Below are positions 61,845-64,000 of a stretch of DNA of 64,000 nt, in pieces. Source of the stretch: Isochrysis galbana (taxonomy: Eukaryota; Haptophyta; Isochrysidales; Isochrysidaceae). The notes beneath the pieces are model-generated. The model worked only from the letters and a program-made list of their open reading frames with translations, did no database searches and was not told the DNA's origin. The translations under genes were made by a program, and so were the position numbers. The stretch's first letter is position 1, and the number at the start of each line of letters is the position of its first letter. Where the stretch lies: positions 1,055,797 through 1,119,796 of the forward strand of contig CM030942.1 in assembly GCA_018136815.1 (NCBI GenBank). Direction: 5' to 3'.

Positions 61845-62279
61845 TAGATCGCTAGGGACGAACCCTACCAACCTAGATGTACCTGAGCTTCACCGTGTGG
61901 CCGCACGGCGAAGGACCTGGAAACAAGAGCCTGGAAATCGCATCATCTAGGACTAGGATGAATGCGACAGTAACCTCCAAGTGACAACGAAAGGTGTTAG
62001 CAGGGATGGGGATAATTGAACGCTTTTGGTCTTGCCGCCACGAAAAATTCCCGAGGAAAATGGTGGGTTACCATTAACTGGTAGGTTTTTGGGGAACTAG
62101 TAAGTGCTCTCTGGTGAACCAGTTTTGTTAATTGGCAAGGTCCACTTTACCCGCAACACCCCCCGCCCCGATGCGAGATGCGAGAGCCGCTGTCTGGGTG
62201 GCGTACGCATCGTAGAAGGCGGAGAGGGGGGAGACGGGGAGAGGTGCGCTCAGTTGGAGGCGTGGGCCCAGGCGTTTGT

Positions 62280-62778
62280 CGCGTAGCGTACGCACGCGTC
62301 GAGTTTGCGCTTGGGCAGCCTTTGGTGAGAAAGTCGGCCGCCATGTGTTCGGTGCCGACGTGGCGCAAGGCGACTTCGCCGGCGGCGACGCGTTGGAGAA
62401 GCGTGTGGTAACGGCGTAACGGCGCATGAACGCATGAAGTGGCGCGCGCGGGAGGGTGCGGATCGTAGGATCGTAGGGAGCCGACGCGCATGTTGGCGAG
62501 CTTGTCAGTTCCGATGAGGATAGGCGGCATCACGTTGTTCGCAGTGATGCGGGGGTGTGGCGCAGTGGCCGTGGGTCGTGGTGCGTGGTGCGGGGGTGTG
62601 GAGCGGTGGCGATGGTGCGTGCCTGGTGCCTGGTCGGGCGGGTCATCCTGGCGCGGTCGCTTCGGCAGCAGCGGGGTTTCCATGAGCATGAGCAGTTCAT
62701 TGATCTCGGCGAGTGCGGCGGCAGCGGTGGAGGGGAGCGGCGCGCGCTCCATGATCTTATCAGTTTACCGATAGTTCA
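62280..62778 (-). pseudogene. LINE 5' end joined to Ty1/copia RNase H fragment
   Basis: From 62778 the minus strand has a weakened LINE hairpin (ACTATCGGTAAACTGATAAG), then ATGGAGCGCGCGCC and an ORF1 start ending LLPKRPRQDDPPDQ. After about 200 bp the same strand encodes ANMRVGSLRSYD and VAAGEVALRHVGTEHMAADF followed by LTKGCP, the end of copia RNase H (normally ADxLTKxLP). The join suggests one element inserted in or recombined with the other. Confidence 0.7.
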
Positions 62779-63700
62779 GGTGCATGAGAGAACTGAACGC
62801 ATGTGTGTCGTGGCTAGCTCCCGTCCCATCGATTGTCCCCTGACAATCGATCGACAATCGTTGGTACGGAAGGTCTTGGCATGTTGGTGCATGGCGGCTG
62901 GTTGCATAGTTGCAATAGGCTAGCGGCACTAATGCTCAATCTATCGATTAAAATGGGTTGTCACCCCACCTGCCACCTGCCTTAACGCCTATTTCCACAA
63001 GCACCAACCCACACGAACGCACCACTTATGAGCTTAGGCAGTTGCAGCTGTTGCAGTCTCGCAATGCCTAAAGCCCATGCAGCGCACAGCGCGTGCTCTT
63101 CGCGGCTCCTCTACGTGCAGAGCGGCATCGAAGTCTCCGAATCGTTGCCTCTGATATGTAGTTATCCTTCTCCTTCTCTCTAATGTCTCGTCTTCTTTTA
63201 CACACACACCTCGCGCCTCAGGGTGTCTACGACAGCCGACGGAGGCTACCTTGTGCACCGAGCATATCAGAGCACAATAGTAGCATGACAGCAATTAGAA
63301 CGATGAGTGAAGGAAGAGGTAGTACTACATGAAGGTTCACGACGTCACGAGACGAGAGAGCAAATGGAGGATAGCGAGAGTGCGGCAGTGAAAGAGGTTA
63401 GAACAGCAGCAACCATTGAAGCAGTGCACCAGCAGAACGAGCAAGGCGAGGAATCGTGTCCACAAGTTGTCGACCATACGATCAGCATGAACACACATCT
63501 TCAGGACCAACACAAGTAAGCCCATAGCAGTTTCGCCCCTGGGCCGTCGCACCGTCGGTGGATTGCAGGAAACTCACATAAGCAAAGAACTTCCGATGAA
63601 GGACACATGCACAATCTGGCGAGACCTCACAACATGATGCACGACCGGTGGATCACGGTTGGCAATGTGTCGTCTTGAGCACTTCCGACGGAAGTACACT
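62779..63700. other. Spacer and 3' flank of the UCH gene
   Basis: Only short open frames (e.g. 63307-63519, Glu/Gln-rich, no domain). CGATTGTCCCCTGACAATCG near 62830 is a perfect palindrome. Confidence 0.3.
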
Positions 63701-63889
63701 TCAATGAATGAGACGCGGCCCAAGGGTGATGAGTGAGTAGTGGGAATCGGGGAAGACGGAGATGTAGTTCTCCTTAACATATTCGACAGTCTTCTTCAGC
63801 AGGCCTTCCGCGCCAACTAATCCACAATCCAGAGGGCCATCGTTGTTGCCATCGAGTTCGTACACACGCCCATTCACTTCAACGTATGC
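63701..63889 (-). CDS. UCH-family ubiquitin C-terminal hydrolase, last exon (partial)
   Basis: A 63-codon terminal exon follows an acceptor ending ...ACGGCAG at 63890. It encodes AYVEVNGRVYELDGNNDGPL, GLLKKTVEYVKENY and HYSLITLGPRLIH-stop. The GRVYELDGNNDGP block is the final active-site segment of UCHL1/UCHL3-type cysteine proteases; the Asp of ELDG is the third member of the Cys-His-Asp triad. The exons with Cys and His lie beyond the right edge. These enzymes release small adducts from ubiquitin or related modifiers in the cytosol. 63891-64000 appears intronic. Confidence 0.8.
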   Translation of the reverse strand, partial: AYVEVNGRVYELDGNNDGPLDCGLVGAEGLLKKTVEYVKENYISVFPDSHYSLITLGPRLIH

Positions 63890-64000
63890 CTGCCGTCAAG
63901 GAATGATGCTCGGTGATTGGCAGCGGGGGTTGGTGACTTGATGGCGCATGGTGAGGCGCATCAAATCCTCCGGGCTAGGGCCACGTGACGCACCACAAAA

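Noticed and set aside
63307..63519. A 70-codon Glu/Gln-rich plus-strand frame
   Set aside because: Short, no recognisable feature, and lies in the 3' flank of the UCH gene on the other strand.

Overview
This is a GC-rich nuclear window from a eukaryote. Protein genes carry short GT-AG introns (about 80-560 nt) with good phase agreement, and retroelements fill the spaces between them. The gene set suggests a photosynthetic, flagellated alga: a TTLL9-like flagellar tubulin ligase, a photosystem II assembly-factor-like membrane protein, a Rubisco-methyltransferase-like SET protein and a signal-peptide-bearing helix-turn-helix-like protein of a kind I associate with secondary-plastid algae. A haptophyte or stramenopile is my guess; no marker settles it.

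Layout. 1-2.2 kb: retroposon debris, then a minus-strand two-exon gene head-to-head with the SET-domain gene (2.5-3.9 kb). 4.06-9.22 kb: a plant-type mariner element with matching terminal repeats, split by a 2.9 kb 5'-truncated LINE that left a 14-bp target duplication. 9.3-15.9 kb: retroposon ends, a two-domain saposin-like ER protein gene (minus) and an At4g15545-like coiled-coil gene (plus). 15.97-21.36 kb: an eight-exon C2CD5 orthologue. 21.5-32.2 kb: mostly retroposons, with an LPA1-like gene (23.5 kb) and a small two-exon RNASEK-like gene (28.6 kb). 32.2-38.3 kb: TTLL9-like (minus), an Sfi1-like W-repeat protein (plus) and a double-SANT protein (minus). 38.5-44.5 kb: low-complexity DNA, a Ty3/gypsy fragment and two LINE copies. 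44.5-48.9 kb: an eight-exon GH5 endoglycoceramidase-like gene that appears to run into a C-terminal multi-membrane-span domain, head-to-head with a single-exon RBR ubiquitin ligase gene (49.4-51.3 kb). 51.4-53.4 kb: a nest of retroposons. 54.0-57.3 kb: a three-exon GH2 beta-galactosidase-like gene. 57.5-63.6 kb: AT-rich spacer, a tRNA-Thr gene, minisatellite, gypsy and copia fragments and a complete retroposon. The right edge holds the last exon of a UCH-family deubiquitinase (minus).

The most unusual signal is a retroelement family. LINE copies and several non-autonomous copies (751, 882 and 928 bp, each with a perfect 16-bp target duplication) begin with the same short hairpin just before an ATG. 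Its stem changes sequence between copies while staying paired (AACTAAG/CTTAGTT, AACTAAC/GTTAGTT, CTATCGTT/AACGATAG). Their 3' ends are T-rich on the sense strand, and the LINE ends in a stem-loop plus oligo(T) instead of a poly(A) tail. All exon structures here were assigned by eye from reading frame, splice dinucleotides and remembered family sequence; none was checked against transcripts.
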